A stretch of DNA of 64,000 bases. Source: a virus. The stretch lies in the IMG/VR virus record IMGVR_UViG_3300022602_000058, positions 1 to 64,000 of that record. One strand, 5' to 3'. This document shows positions 14,598 through 23,027 of this stretch, one piece after another. Numbering within the stretch: the stretch's first letter is position 1; the number at the start of each line of letters is the position of its first letter. Made by a program: the position numbers and the translations under genes. The notes beneath the pieces were generated by a model that searched no databases, was not told the DNA's origin, and was given only the letters and a program-made list of their open reading frames with translations.

Positions 14598-15911
14598 ATG
14601 GCTAAGATCGATCATGATTATTTTGAAAATGTGTTAGTGTATAAAGCGCTGACTGATGAGATATATCTTGCTTCTATTGTCGATCATATAAAACCAATTT
14701 ATTTTAAGGATAAGGATATTAAACCTATCTTTGAGATTATTAAGGACTTCTTTAATCGACGAAATACTTGCCCGACTAATACAGAGATTAAAGCATGTTT
14801 AACAACAAAAGAACTCAAAGATTCATACATTAAAACTGTAGAGCGCTTTAAGGATATAGATAAAAATATGAATTCTGATGAGCTATATCAGAATACAGAA
14901 ACGTTCTTAAAAGAAAAAGCTGTATACCATACAATGTTAGAAGTTGTAGAAAAACCTGATATGGATACAGCAAAGATCTTAGAGAAGTTCGAGGCATCGT
15001 GTAATATCTCACTTACTACAGAACTAGGTCTAGATATGATTGATGATGTTGATAGGGTTATAGAAAGCCTTAGTTCACAAATTAACTACATTCCAACAGG
15101 ATGGACTTGGCTTGATGAGAAAATTGGTGGAGGCTTTCTACAAGATGGACGTTCGTTGTATGTTTTTACCGGTGAAACAAATATTGGTAAAAGCATATTC
15201 CTTGGCAATGTTGCACTAAACGTAGCTAAACAAGGTAAAAATGTATTACTTATTACCCTTGAAATGCCTGAAATTCTCTACGCACAGAGAATCGGATCGA
15301 ATATGACCAAGATTCCGTTGAGTAAGTTGAGAACAGAGCTACCAACTTTCAAGCAAGCGGTTGACGAGTATTCCGGAAATCATCCAGGCGCTAAGATCTT
15401 GATTAAAGAATTTCCTCCATCTACAATTACAGTAGGTTATCTACAGTCTTATATTAAGAAGCTTCGTAATAAGGGATTAAAGTTTGATGCAATTGTTCTT
15501 GATTATGTTAATCTTTTGACTTATCCAGGTGATGGAAATAGTTACGAAAAAGTCAAAAAGATAACCGAACAGCTGAGAGCACTGACTTATGTTTTTAACT
15601 GCCCGATTATTACTGCTACGCAGGTTAATAGGAGTGGATTTGGTGTAGCAGATCCTGGTATGGAAACAATCTCTGAAAGCTCTGGCTTAGCAATGACAGC
15701 AGACGTTATTATGAGTATATGGCAGGAAGCAACTGATAGAGAGCTTGGCGTAATTAAGATGGGTATGATGAAAAATCGCTTTGGTCAGAACTTCGGTCAA
15801 TGTATTTTACGTATTGATTATTCTACTTTAACTTTAACAGAAGATAGTCACTTAAATGATACTGAAGCATCAGCAAGTACAATTAACACACTCGCCGCCT
15901 TATCTTTATAA
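14598..15911 (+). CDS. 41: Replicative helicase gp41 (DnaB-like)
   Basis: DnaB/gp41-family hexameric helicase. The N-terminal helical domain spans roughly residues 1-150. The RecA core has TGWTWLDEKIGGGF, Walker A TGETNIGKS, ITLEMPE (catalytic Glu region), Walker B AIVLDYVNLL, and TATQVNRSGF. Length 437 residues versus 475 in T4. A possible -10 TATTAT (14584-14589) preceded by CTAGCTAG lies just before the ATG, resembling the polymerase start region, but no good -35 is visible. It works with the gp61 primase encoded at 20253. Confidence 0.92.
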   Translation: MAKIDHDYFENVLVYKALTDEIYLASIVDHIKPIYFKDKDIKPIFEIIKDFFNRRNTCPTNTEIKACLTTKELKDSYIKTVERFKDIDKNMNSDELYQNTETFLKEKAVYHTMLEVVEKPDMDTAKILEKFEASCNISLTTELGLDMIDDVDRVIESLSSQINYIPTGWTWLDEKIGGGFLQDGRSLYVFTGETNIGKSIFLGNVALNVAKQGKNVLLITLEMPEILYAQRIGSNMTKIPLSKLRTELPTFKQAVDEYSGNHPGAKILIKEFPPSTITVGYLQSYIKKLRNKGLKFDAIVLDYVNLLTYPGDGNSYEKVKKITEQLRALTYVFNCPIITATQVNRSGFGVADPGMETISESSGLAMTADVIMSIWQEATDRELGVIKMGMMKNRFGQNFGQCILRIDYSTLTLTEDSHLNDTEASASTINTLAALSL

Positions 15912-15951
15912 ACATTGATTTAATCTAATTTATTATTAATTAGATATATTA

Positions 15952-16239
15952 ATGAAAGACTTAGATAATAATGTATCACTTGTAACATATGAACAAGAGC
16001 ACTTGTTTTTAGCGTTTTGCTCTTTCGTTACGTTAATACATGCTAAAAAGCTTAATCTTGCTAATGTTTTTCTATTGGTATTACAAAATAAAAAACTCCG
16101 CGATCTTTTTAAACTATATTGTGATGCAAACAATGATTTTGCAGTAGTACAAGCATTTCTTTCTTTTGATCCTAGCTTACATAAAAGCAAATATGTAATG
16201 AAATACTTGAATAATAATAAAAAGAAGATTACAATGTAG
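15952..16239 (+). CDS. Small hypothetical protein in the T4 gene 33 position
   Basis: A 95-residue, mostly helical protein with a hydrophobic first half (HLFLAFCSFVTLIHAKKLNL) and a basic C-terminus ending KKKITM. No family was recognised. It lies directly before the gp59-like and gp32 genes, where T4 carries gene 33 (late co-activator). The sequence shows no convincing similarity to gp33, and its C-terminus lacks the hydrophobic clamp-binding end. I leave the function open. Confidence 0.6.
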   Translation: MKDLDNNVSLVTYEQEHLFLAFCSFVTLIHAKKLNLANVFLLVLQNKKLRDLFKLYCDANNDFAVVQAFLSFDPSLHKSKYVMKYLNNNKKKITM

Positions 16240-16241
16240 AG

Positions 16242-16898
16242 ATGGAATCATCTCTTACGGAGTTCGAAAAACATATTTATAATACTCATCTTCGAATCTC
16301 TCGTAGTAAGAAGGGGTTACCATTCAAATATAGAAAAGATTTTGATCATCTAAATGATGCCTATATTAACAGTTTAAAAAAGATATCAATATTCTTAGCT
16401 AAGTTTCCTCATATTAAACTTGAGAACTTTATAAAAGCACCATACGAAATTTATTCTGATCAGGATCATTTTGATTTAGATTACTACACGACACTTAAAG
16501 CGACAAAGGCATATACACTATACCAAAAAAGAATTGAAACACTTGACCCAGATTCAGAAGAACAGCTTTCTAATATTATCGAAGCTTTAAAGTTTATCTC
16601 AGTATTTTGCTTTGAAAATAATATACTCATTGACAACTATATTGAACATCAAACAAATAGTACACCGTCATATATCTTGCACCTTAAGGAACATAGAATA
16701 AATGTCTATACATTATTTGGATTTTCAAACTTTGAACAAAATATAAGAACTATTAATAACGAGCTTCTTGGTTTTATTCTCGGTGAAGATTTTACGAGTA
16801 ATCTTTCAGGCTTCCGATTCAAATTCTTTACTTCTAAAAAAGCAAAGAGATTAGTCGAACTTGGAATAGAAAAATTAAAAAATAAAAATACTGCTTGA
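16242..16898 (+). CDS. 59: Helicase loader gp59-like protein
   Basis: 218 residues, almost exactly T4 gp59 (217), all-helical and basic, located between the helicase gene and gp32 as expected for the loader. The C-terminal half pattern TPSYILHLKEHRINVYTLFG corresponds to the T4 segment in which a tyrosine/phenylalanine-rich helix precedes the loader's C-terminal domain. The N-terminus YNTHLRISRSKKGLPFKYRKDF is a plausible HMG-like DNA-binding part. gp59 loads gp41 helicase onto gp32-coated forks. Similarity is weak by eye, so the call rests partly on position and length. Confidence 0.6.
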   Translation: MESSLTEFEKHIYNTHLRISRSKKGLPFKYRKDFDHLNDAYINSLKKISIFLAKFPHIKLENFIKAPYEIYSDQDHFDLDYYTTLKATKAYTLYQKRIETLDPDSEEQLSNIIEALKFISVFCFENNILIDNYIEHQTNSTPSYILHLKEHRINVYTLFGFSNFEQNIRTINNELLGFILGEDFTSNLSGFRFKFFTSKKAKRLVELGIEKLKNKNTA

Positions 16899-16923
16899 TT
16901 AAACTAAAACCACAACATATACT
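16895..16923 (+). promoter_or_regulatory. Sigma70-like promoter of gene 32
   Basis: TTGATT, 17-base spacer, TATACT (16918-16923). The gp32 ATG at 16938 would be near +9. Confidence 0.5.
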
Positions 16924-16937
16924 AAACAAAATTAACT

Positions 16938-17810
16938 ATGAGCTCCTCATTCACATCATCAATGTTCGATAGCATTAAGTCAGCCCTTACTAAGAATACC
17001 GAAGGCGGTAATACTAAGTTTAAGGACTATCTCCGCACAGAAGCTGGTAATACATATACGATCCGTCTTCTTCCAAACGTAAAGGATCCTAATAAGACCT
17101 TTCTACATTATTATTCTTACGCATGGAATAGCTTTGCCGATGGTAAGCTTATCAATGTAATTAGCCCTACTACCTGGGGTCAGCGCGATCCTATTGCCGA
17201 GGAGGGTTATCGTATCCGTAGAAATGGTACAGAAGAGGAAAAGGACAAAGCACGTGCCCTTAATCGTAAGGAAAACTGGCTTGTTAATGTCTATGTTGAA
17301 AATGACCCTGTTCATCCTGAGAATAACGGTACTATTAAGGTTCTTCGTTATGGTCGTCAGTTGAATAAGATTATTATGGACGCTATCGAAGGTGATGACG
17401 CTGCTGATTTTGGTGCTCGTATTTTTGATCTCTCGCCTAATGGCTGTAGTTTCCGTGTAAAGGTTGAGAAGCAAGGTGATTATCCAACTTACGTCTCTTC
17501 TAAATTTGCTCTTCCTAAGGCTATAGCTGGTCTTGACGAAGATTCATACGAAGAGATTTACAGCAATATCCTTGACCTTGAGTCATATCTAACTACTAAG
17601 AGTTATGACGAACTCAAGGAGATCCTTAATATGCACTACTTCTGTGTAGCTGACGTTGAAGAAAAAGAAGGACCAGTAGCTATTAAGTCTACTCCTGCGC
17701 CACAGCAAGCTCCTAAACCGGTTGTTGAAGCTTCAGCACCTAAGAAGCCAGCACCTGCTAGTCTTGATGATGATTCAATCGCTGATCTTCTCAAGGGACT
17801 TGAAGACTAA
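16938..17810 (+). CDS. 32: Single-stranded DNA-binding protein gp32
   Basis: T4 gp32-type protein of 290 residues (T4: 301). Recognisable parts are the N-terminal cooperativity region, the OB core (RTEAGNTYTIRLLPNVKDP, FLHYYSYAWNSFADGK, ENWLVNVYVENDPVHPENNG, VLRYGRQLNKIIMDAIEGDD, FDLSPNGCSFRVKVEKQGDY) and an acidic C-terminal tail (LDDDSIADLLKGLED) that contacts replication partners. The zinc ligands of T4 gp32 (one His, three Cys in the core) are absent: the corresponding stretch reads SPTTWGQRDPIAEE. Codon use is more GC-rich than average, in keeping with high expression. Confidence 0.92.
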   Translation: MSSSFTSSMFDSIKSALTKNTEGGNTKFKDYLRTEAGNTYTIRLLPNVKDPNKTFLHYYSYAWNSFADGKLINVISPTTWGQRDPIAEEGYRIRRNGTEEEKDKARALNRKENWLVNVYVENDPVHPENNGTIKVLRYGRQLNKIIMDAIEGDDAADFGARIFDLSPNGCSFRVKVEKQGDYPTYVSSKFALPKAIAGLDEDSYEEIYSNILDLESYLTTKSYDELKEILNMHYFCVADVEEKEGPVAIKSTPAPQQAPKPVVEASAPKKPAPASLDDDSIADLLKGLED

Positions 17811-18256
17811 TGGAAACCTTTAACGATAATTTATCGCCAGAAGAGCTTAAGATGCTGACCCTTCAGTTTATGGGTCAGCATTTAACTGGTGAACTAAAAG
17901 AGCTTGATAAAAATTTAATTAGTAAAACTAATACATTAAAAGGTGCGGATTTAAATCCGCACGCTGTTATTAATTCTATTAATAATGTCATACCACAGCA
18001 ACATGCTCCAACACAGGTATCTCAACCTTCACCAGATACCGTAATTACTCCAGCTATTCAAACTGCCCCTGCTGCTCAACAACAGGCCGTTCAGCAATTA
18101 GTTCAGCCCACCGTTGACCAAAGTCAGCTTGAATTTAGCTTCGAAACGAGTCCACTCTCACAACGTATTTTTGATTTTCTCGAGCGTATTGAAAGAAAGC
18201 TTTCTCTTATTGATGAGAGACTTAACGATCTTGAGGATACTAAAAAAAAGGATTGA
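17810..18256 (+). CDS. Hypothetical protein with Gln/Pro-rich linker
   Basis: 148 residues, overlapping gp32's stop by one base (TAATG), hence co-translated with it. An N-terminal helical part (LSPEELKMLTLQFMGQHLTG) and a C-terminal helix rich in charge (RIFDFLERIERKLSLIDERL) flank a disordered Gln/Pro/Ala-rich linker. The architecture suggests an adaptor between proteins of the replication or transcription machinery. No family is recognised. Confidence 0.65.
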   Translation: METFNDNLSPEELKMLTLQFMGQHLTGELKELDKNLISKTNTLKGADLNPHAVINSINNVIPQQHAPTQVSQPSPDTVITPAIQTAPAAQQQAVQQLVQPTVDQSQLEFSFETSPLSQRIFDFLERIERKLSLIDERLNDLEDTKKKD

Positions 18257-18264
18257 TATATCGC

Positions 18265-18292
18265 TTGTTTAAGCGTATAAAGAGTATATTAT
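18265..18292 (+). promoter_or_regulatory. Sigma70-like promoter of gene 45
   Basis: TTGTTT, 16-base spacer, TATTAT (18287-18292). The ATG at 18299 would be about +1. Confidence 0.5.
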
Positions 18293-18298
18293 AAGGTA

Positions 18299-19033
18299 AT
18301 GATTTTAACTATACCTGATAGAGAAGATTTTCTTAATAACTTTCTGACACCTCTTAGCCGTGTAGCCGATAGTGCAGTACTTAAATTACAAACAAACGGT
18401 GTCTCGTCTATTATTACGACGAGCGACAATACGCTAGTTGTTCATGCAACATATAAGAATATTCTATCAGGTGTAGAAAAAAATCTTAATATACCAGATG
18501 TAAAAAAACTTTGTCGTGTTCTTTCCTGTATTGAAGATAAGGGCTGTGTATTAGACATTTCAGCAAATCATATTGGTTTTGAATCTGCTACCGTTCGATT
18601 CAAATATTATCTTTACGAAGATAATATTATTAAAACACCTAAGCAGATTAATTTAGAGAAATTAAAGGAGTTACCTTTTGATGGTAAATTTACAATTCCT
18701 TTTACATCTGTTACATCTCTTATTAAGGGTAGTTCAATAGCAACAGAAACAAATAAGATCTATATTTCATTTAAGGGTAGTGATGTATTTGGTGAGTTAA
18801 CTGATAAGACAAGAGCAAATACAGATTCATACGGTATTAATATTTCATCTGACTTTATTGGAGATAATATTAGTTTGCAGATACCGTTGAATTTTGAATT
18901 ATTTAGAATAATTTCTTGTATGAAATACAAGGTATTAGAAGCTAATATATGCTCTAAGAGAGGGGTATTAACACTTGATACCGGTACAGAGACAACAGGA
19001 ATGAAATTTATTGTCTCGGCACTACAAAACTAA
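18299..19033 (+). CDS. 45: Sliding clamp gp45
   Basis: 244-residue T4 gp45/PCNA-like clamp (T4: 228). Alternating strands with LNNFLTPLSRVADSAVLKLQ at the start (helix plus strand of domain 1), VKKLCRVLSCIEDKGCVLDI, the interdomain connector around DNIIKTPKQINLEKLKELPF, and domain 2 ending LTLDTGTETTGMKFIVSALQN. A trimeric ring would hold gp43 on DNA and in T4 also activates late transcription with gp55 and gp33. The clamp loader gp44 is encoded far away at 43457, and no gp62 was found. Confidence 0.88.
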   Translation: MILTIPDREDFLNNFLTPLSRVADSAVLKLQTNGVSSIITTSDNTLVVHATYKNILSGVEKNLNIPDVKKLCRVLSCIEDKGCVLDISANHIGFESATVRFKYYLYEDNIIKTPKQINLEKLKELPFDGKFTIPFTSVTSLIKGSSIATETNKIYISFKGSDVFGELTDKTRANTDSYGINISSDFIGDNISLQIPLNFELFRIISCMKYKVLEANICSKRGVLTLDTGTETTGMKFIVSALQN

Positions 19034-19041
19034 TTTACTTT

Positions 19042-19443
19042 ATGAGCAACAACAAACTAAAAACACCAGGTTATTTTATTAAACGTCTACGAGATAATGG
19101 CTTTGTTGTTATTCGATTATTTTCTGTCTACGCAAAACAAGATCCTCGCCGCTGGACGGTTTTAGTAAATCCTAGTGAACGTTCAGTCATGATCACTTGT
19201 TATTATAATAAGAGTGAACTCGGCGAAATCTTATTTGAGATTAATGACGGCGGTCGTGAGATACCTAAGAATTATAGTATAAAGACAGATAGTATTGAAG
19301 TAATTATTGATTATTTGATTACACATGGTGTATCTAATAATATTGATTATCACGGAAAATCTCGATACCTTGTCAAAAGAATAAATAATAGTAATGAGCG
19401 AGAAACGCCCGAACAACAAGGAGAAGAAAGTGAGGAAAGCTGA
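19042..19443 (+). CDS. Conserved hypothetical protein
   Basis: 133 residues, eight bases after gene 45. The N-terminus TPGYFIKRLRDNGFVVIRLF and a middle DPRRWTVLVNPSERSVMITCY suggest a compact alpha/beta fold. IPKNYSIKTDSIEVIIDYLITHG precedes a disordered acidic tail rich in Glu and Gln. No family was assigned. It overlaps the following ORF by 50 bases. Confidence 0.65.
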   Translation: MSNNKLKTPGYFIKRLRDNGFVVIRLFSVYAKQDPRRWTVLVNPSERSVMITCYYNKSELGEILFEINDGGREIPKNYSIKTDSIEVIIDYLITHGVSNNIDYHGKSRYLVKRINNSNERETPEQQGEESEES

Positions 19444-19729
19444 TCCAAAATTAAATAATGAGGATAAAGAGATTCTAAAAAAAGCTATGATTTCTGCTCT
19501 CCAGGAAAATCTTGATGAGCGTAATCATGGTATTAAAAAAGATTTGCGAGCGTTATCAACTACTGTAGAAGAATATCTCTCGTCATTTATTATCCTCGGA
19601 TATACATTTAACGGTGAACCAGTACAGTGCATCTCAGCTCATAATCAGCAAGAAGCAGATTCATTAGTGACTTTAATTAATAAGTTTTTTCATAATCATA
19701 TTGAAAATGAATCTTCTGAACAAGATTAA
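19394..19729 (+). CDS. Hypothetical protein
   Basis: 111 residues. A lysine-rich disordered start is followed by helices (DKEILKKAMISALQENL) and by VEEYLSSFIILGYTFNGEPV and QEADSLVTLINKFFHNH. It overlaps the gene before by 50 bases and the gene after by a few codons, as in a tightly packed early operon. Function unknown. Confidence 0.6.
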   Translation: MSEKRPNNKEKKVRKADPKLNNEDKEILKKAMISALQENLDERNHGIKKDLRALSTTVEEYLSSFIILGYTFNGEPVQCISAHNQQEADSLVTLINKFFHNHIENESSEQD

Positions 19730-20012
19730 GCTTAGATCAAGTCATCCAAAGCAGCCTTTTATATATGCAGTAACTGCAGGTAAGTATCTTGGCGAATTAC
19801 TTGTTTACGTCGAGACAAAAGAAACGGATTACGCTTTTTTAACCTTACCTAATATGAATATTAGGCATATACCTATTGAAAAATTTGAATCTGGTTTAAA
19901 GGATAAGATTGTTGAAGTAGTAGAGAAATTACCCTCTTTTGTACATAAGACCTGCATTCAGCAATATAATAAGAATAAAACAACATTAGCATTTAAACAT
20001 ACAGAGGATTAA
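19707..20012 (+). CDS. Hypothetical protein
   Basis: About 101 residues starting at ATG 19707; a TTG two codons earlier (19701) is also possible. The N-terminal KQPFIYAVTAGKYLGELLVYV and DYAFLTLPNMNIRHIP look like a small beta-sheet, followed by a helical, lysine-rich end. It overlaps the previous gene by 23 bases. Function unknown. Confidence 0.6.
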   Translation: MNLLNKIKLRSSHPKQPFIYAVTAGKYLGELLVYVETKETDYAFLTLPNMNIRHIPIEKFESGLKDKIVEVVEKLPSFVHKTCIQQYNKNKTTLAFKHTED

Positions 20013-20015
20013 ATA
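20010..20015 (+). promoter_or_regulatory. Late promoter box inside an early operon
   Basis: TAAATA exactly five bases before ATG 20021. Its first bases are the TAA stop codon of the preceding gene. Confidence 0.5.
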
Positions 20016-20020
20016 CTGTT

Positions 20021-20209
20021 ATGGACACAATTCAACCAAAGGTCATTGCATCGCCTGTTAGCGGTGAACCAATAAGACCTAGACTCAAGACATATATTCG
20101 CGACAACCAAGAAATTGTTGAAGCAGAGTATATTTGTCCTGCTTCTGGGAAGTTCATTCGTAAGGGTGTTGTATCAGTTAGAGATCTAAATAAACCTGAA
20201 GCCCGGTAA
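20021..20209 (+). CDS. Small hypothetical protein
   Basis: 62 residues. VIASPVSGEPIRPRLKTYIR and AEYICPASGKFIRKGVV form two similar halves: P-x-S-G-x-P/F-I-R occurs in each, hinting at an internal duplication and a small beta-ribbon. One Cys only, so no zinc site is evident. It has a perfectly spaced late box and may also be read from the upstream operon. Function unknown. Confidence 0.6.
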   Translation: MDTIQPKVIASPVSGEPIRPRLKTYIRDNQEIVEAEYICPASGKFIRKGVVSVRDLNKPEAR

Positions 20210-20217
20210 AATTATTC

Positions 20218-20246
20218 TTGTAATTAGCTAGACTAGCAATTATATT
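20218..20246 (+). promoter_or_regulatory. Sigma70-like promoter of gene 61
   Basis: TTGTAA, 17-base spacer containing TAGCTAGACTAGCAAT, TATATT (20241-20246). The GTG at 20253 would be +1. Confidence 0.5.
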
Positions 20247-20252
20247 GATAGT

Positions 20253-21287
20253 GTGGTACTTCCTCAGGAATATATAGTTCAGAAATTTTATCAATACGCA
20301 GGTTATCCTAAGTATAAAAAATCCTCAAATACCTATGAGGCAGGTTGTCCGATTTGTCGTGAAGGTGCCTCTTGGTTAAAGAAGCGTAGATGTTATTATC
20401 TTGTTGAAGATAGTATAATTTGTTGTCATAATTGTGGTTGGTTTAGCAAGCCATTGAAATGGATTCAAGAGGTTGCTGGACAAACATATGATGAGATTAT
20501 AAAGGAAGTAAGAACGTACGATATTCTCCCGGAGGATATTTCGCATGAGGATATACCTCTTCAACCACAAAAAGTAAATGACAAGTTGCCACTAGATTGC
20601 ATTAATCTTTTTGATACTAATCAAACAGAATATCATAAAAACAACCCTATCGTACAAAAGGCACTAGAGCTAATTAAGAAAAGAAAACTCGATACAGCTA
20701 TTAATAGACCGAGTTCTCTTTGGTTGTCGTTAACTGATAAAATACATAAAAATCGACTAATCATACCATTTTATAACGAAAAAGAAGATATTATATTTTA
20801 TCAGTCTAGAACAATCATCAATCAACCTAATGATAGGCTACCGAAGTATCTAAGTAAAATTAATGGTGAAAAGGCTTTATTTAACTTAGATAAGATTAAT
20901 CCTGAACTAGACTATATTTTTATCTTCGAAGGTCCAATTGATGCGTTTTTTGTTAAAAATGGGACAGCTGTAGCTGGTATACAGGAAAACAGTAACAATA
21001 CATTTTCATCACTACAACAGTCACAAATTAATATCTTTAAATTGGCCAAGACAATATGGGTTCTAGATAGTCAATGGCTAGATTCAGCCAGTAAAATTAA
21101 AACAAAACGTTTAATAGATCAGGGAGAAACGGTTTTTATCTGGCCGGAAAAGGTTGGTACACGATATAAGGATTTCAATGACGCTTGTATAGCGGCTAAT
21201 ATTAATGAAATATCGTCGAAGTTTATATTAGATAACTCTTATTCCGGACTTAAAGCCAAACTCCTTATGTCGGAGATTAAATCTTAG
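20253..21287 (+). CDS. 61: DNA primase gp61
   Basis: T4 gp61-type primase, 344 residues (T4: 342). The N-terminal zinc-binding domain has CPICREG and CCHNCGWF, and the central Toprim domain has YIFIFEGPIDAFFV with the catalytic Glu and Asp. The order and length match the family. It starts at GTG 20253; another GTG two bases upstream is out of frame. It makes RNA primers for lagging-strand synthesis with gp41. Its stop overlaps a minus-strand gene by four bases. Confidence 0.9.
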   Translation: MVLPQEYIVQKFYQYAGYPKYKKSSNTYEAGCPICREGASWLKKRRCYYLVEDSIICCHNCGWFSKPLKWIQEVAGQTYDEIIKEVRTYDILPEDISHEDIPLQPQKVNDKLPLDCINLFDTNQTEYHKNNPIVQKALELIKKRKLDTAINRPSSLWLSLTDKIHKNRLIIPFYNEKEDIIFYQSRTIINQPNDRLPKYLSKINGEKALFNLDKINPELDYIFIFEGPIDAFFVKNGTAVAGIQENSNNTFSSLQQSQINIFKLAKTIWVLDSQWLDSASKIKTKRLIDQGETVFIWPEKVGTRYKDFNDACIAANINEISSKFILDNSYSGLKAKLLMSEIKS

Positions 21288-21691
21288 TCATTTGCTGAGG
21301 CAAGATATCCCTTAAGAGACTGACTAAGGGTACCGAGATCTGCTGCAAGACGCGCAATCTTCTTCTTTTCACTTCTCGCAATGTCCTCAAACATCGTATC
21401 GCAAGGCGCTGAATGTAATTGAATTTGTACGGAGTTACTCTTTGTATCGTTAAGAAAAATAACAAATTCATCTATTTTCTCAATCCAACTATTCAATGTA
21501 TTAATTTGATCAATCTTAACATGATCAATGCGCTGCTGTCTTTCAGCAGCCTTTACATCAAAGTCAGAAGGCTTTGCAGTATCAAGCTGCTGTGCCATGG
21601 CGTCTTTATCTGTTGCAGGTGGCTGTACCTCTGGAGCTGGTGCTTCATCTGCTTCTAGAATATAATCGAACCTTGACTTAAAATAACTCAT
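21284..21691 (-). CDS. Probable small virion protein with prohead-protease site
   Basis: 135 residues. The N-terminus SYFKSRFDYILEADEAPAPE contains ILE|A, a good T4 prohead-protease cleavage match at residues 11-14, followed by a Pro/Ala-rich acidic linker and a helical C-terminal domain (IARLAADLGTLSQSLKGYL). It is driven by a perfectly spaced late box against the direction of the replication genes. A head-packaged protein is the likely role, by inference. Confidence 0.65.
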   Translation of the reverse strand: MSYFKSRFDYILEADEAPAPEVQPPATDKDAMAQQLDTAKPSDFDVKAAERQQRIDHVKIDQINTLNSWIEKIDEFVIFLNDTKSNSVQIQLHSAPCDTMFEDIARSEKKKIARLAADLGTLSQSLKGYLASAND

Positions 21692-21696
21692 AATAG

Positions 21697-21702
21697 TATT
21701 TA
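21697..21702 (-). promoter_or_regulatory. Late promoter box
   Basis: TAAATA (in TATAAATA, minus strand), exactly five bases before ATG 21691. Confidence 0.65.
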
Positions 21703-21712
21703 TAGCCGCGAT

Positions 21713-21718
21713 TAAATA
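21713..21718 (+). promoter_or_regulatory. Late promoter box
   Basis: TAAATA seven bases before ATG 21726, divergent from the box at 21697-21702 eleven bases away. Confidence 0.5.
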
Positions 21719-21725
21719 ATTTCAC

Positions 21726-22112
21726 ATGAAAAAGAAAGTTGTATTTGAAGACACAGTTTCGGTATATAATAAATGGGTTTCAGGTCAAGCTTCACGTGAA
21801 TTTAGTGCAATTAAAATGAAGTTTAGTGACTTGTTAGGCGATGATAAAGGTAAGAATACACAAAGCCCAAACGATGCTCGTGCAAATAATGTACTTCCTT
21901 TCCCGCTACCGAATACTGCATCAATTCTTGGGGATTTGCTCACTAACACGACAAATGCTATTGGCGCATATAAAGACGCATTAAAAAACCCGCTTGTAAG
22001 AGAAGATGAACAAGCCAGAAAAGAAATAGAAAATATTGTTATTTGCCTTAAAAAGTCCTTAATTGAGCTCAGAGGTATTTTTGAAGTCGTTGAAGATAGT
22101 GCAAGCAAATAA
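21726..22112 (+). CDS. Hypothetical protein, possible late product
   Basis: 128 residues. It starts KKKVVFEDTVSVYNKWVSG, a basic helical N-terminus. A central Pro/Asn-rich loop (NNVLPFPLPNTASILGDLL) leads to a long helix (KEIENIVICLKKSLIELRGIF). It shares a divergent promoter region with a probable virion gene. No family recognised. Confidence 0.6.
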   Translation: MKKKVVFEDTVSVYNKWVSGQASREFSAIKMKFSDLLGDDKGKNTQSPNDARANNVLPFPLPNTASILGDLLTNTTNAIGAYKDALKNPLVREDEQARKEIENIVICLKKSLIELRGIFEVVEDSASK

Positions 22113-22114
22113 GC

Positions 22115-22143
22115 TTGATTTTTAACAAAACTTACGTTATAAT
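22115..22143 (+). promoter_or_regulatory. Sigma70-like promoter
   Basis: TTGATT, 17-base spacer, TATAAT (22138-22143). The ATG at 22151 would be about +2. Confidence 0.7.
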
Positions 22144-22150
22144 AATAACG

Positions 22151-22582
22151 ATGCTTAGTAGACTTTTAATTCAGCTTACAGCACTTATTGCTGTATCAAT
22201 TTTATTTGGACTTGTTCTTGGACAGTTTCATGTAAATTTACTTTACAGTATACCACTTGGTATAATCATACAATTCGGCATATATTACGCTTATATTACT
22301 GCGCTTAATGCTTACGTTGAACTTAAAAATAAAAAACTTGAGAACGAAAGAATTAAAGAATTTAGCTTACAAGGCTTAGAAGTTACATGCCCATGTGCGT
22401 TAAAGAAAACAGAGTTTGTACCAATCGTATTGAACACACCTAATACATATAAGTGTGATTTCTGTCAAAAGAATGTAAGTGTCTATATCGTTCCTGAGAC
22501 AGCAATGATCACTGAAACACTTGCAAACATGACTTTACCTACTGAGATGCCTCTACCTCAATTTGATAATGGAAATTCCTGA
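22151..22582 (+). CDS. Membrane protein with cytoplasmic zinc-ribbon-like domain
   Basis: 143 residues. Two transmembrane helices at the N-terminus (about residues 5-24 and 31-52), then a soluble part with CPC and CDFC pairs about 26 residues apart, which could bind zinc. The start at ATG 22151 follows the promoter by seven bases. An in-frame TTG at 22115 is the -35 box itself and is rejected as start. Function unknown; early membrane proteins of phages often act in superinfection exclusion or host takeover. Confidence 0.65.
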   Translation: MLSRLLIQLTALIAVSILFGLVLGQFHVNLLYSIPLGIIIQFGIYYAYITALNAYVELKNKKLENERIKEFSLQGLEVTCPCALKKTEFVPIVLNTPNTYKCDFCQKNVSVYIVPETAMITETLANMTLPTEMPLPQFDNGNS

Positions 22583-23027
22583 AAGTATTAATAACCTTAC
22601 TACAGAAGTAGTAGCTAGTCAACTTGCTGCATCTAATGTGCAAATGCAAGTAAATCTCAATAATATTATTGATTTGATCCGTCAGCAATTACCTTATTAT
22701 GACAATAAGGCATTTGACGAAGGTCTAGCTTTCTATAAAAAAGACACAAGTTCAGATAAAGACTTTACTAGGAACTTATGTTATCTTTTTTGTGAAACGC
22801 TTACAAAGGCTATTAAGACGTCTTCTATTGCCGATGATAACAAAGCTGAAGTAGAGCGAGCAATTACTTCAAGTATTGATGGTATAATTCAAAATATTGA
22901 AGGAATATACCGTCTTATACGGTTTTTAAATAGTGATAAGAATATTATTGACGTTCAAAAAATTTCATGCATAATACTCGGATATGTCATCGACACCATT
23001 AAACGAAAAAACGTCACTAAAAACTGA
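22569..23027 (+). CDS. Hypothetical helical protein
   Basis: 152 residues from ATG 22569, overlapping the preceding gene by 14 bases. Mostly helical (VQMQVNLNNIIDLIRQQL, IIQNIEGIYRLIRFLNSDKN) without motifs I recognise. It overlaps the next gene by 44 bases, so the three small genes here form a coupled set. Confidence 0.6.
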   Translation: MEIPESINNLTTEVVASQLAASNVQMQVNLNNIIDLIRQQLPYYDNKAFDEGLAFYKKDTSSDKDFTRNLCYLFCETLTKAIKTSSIADDNKAEVERAITSSIDGIIQNIEGIYRLIRFLNSDKNIIDVQKISCIILGYVIDTIKRKNVTKN

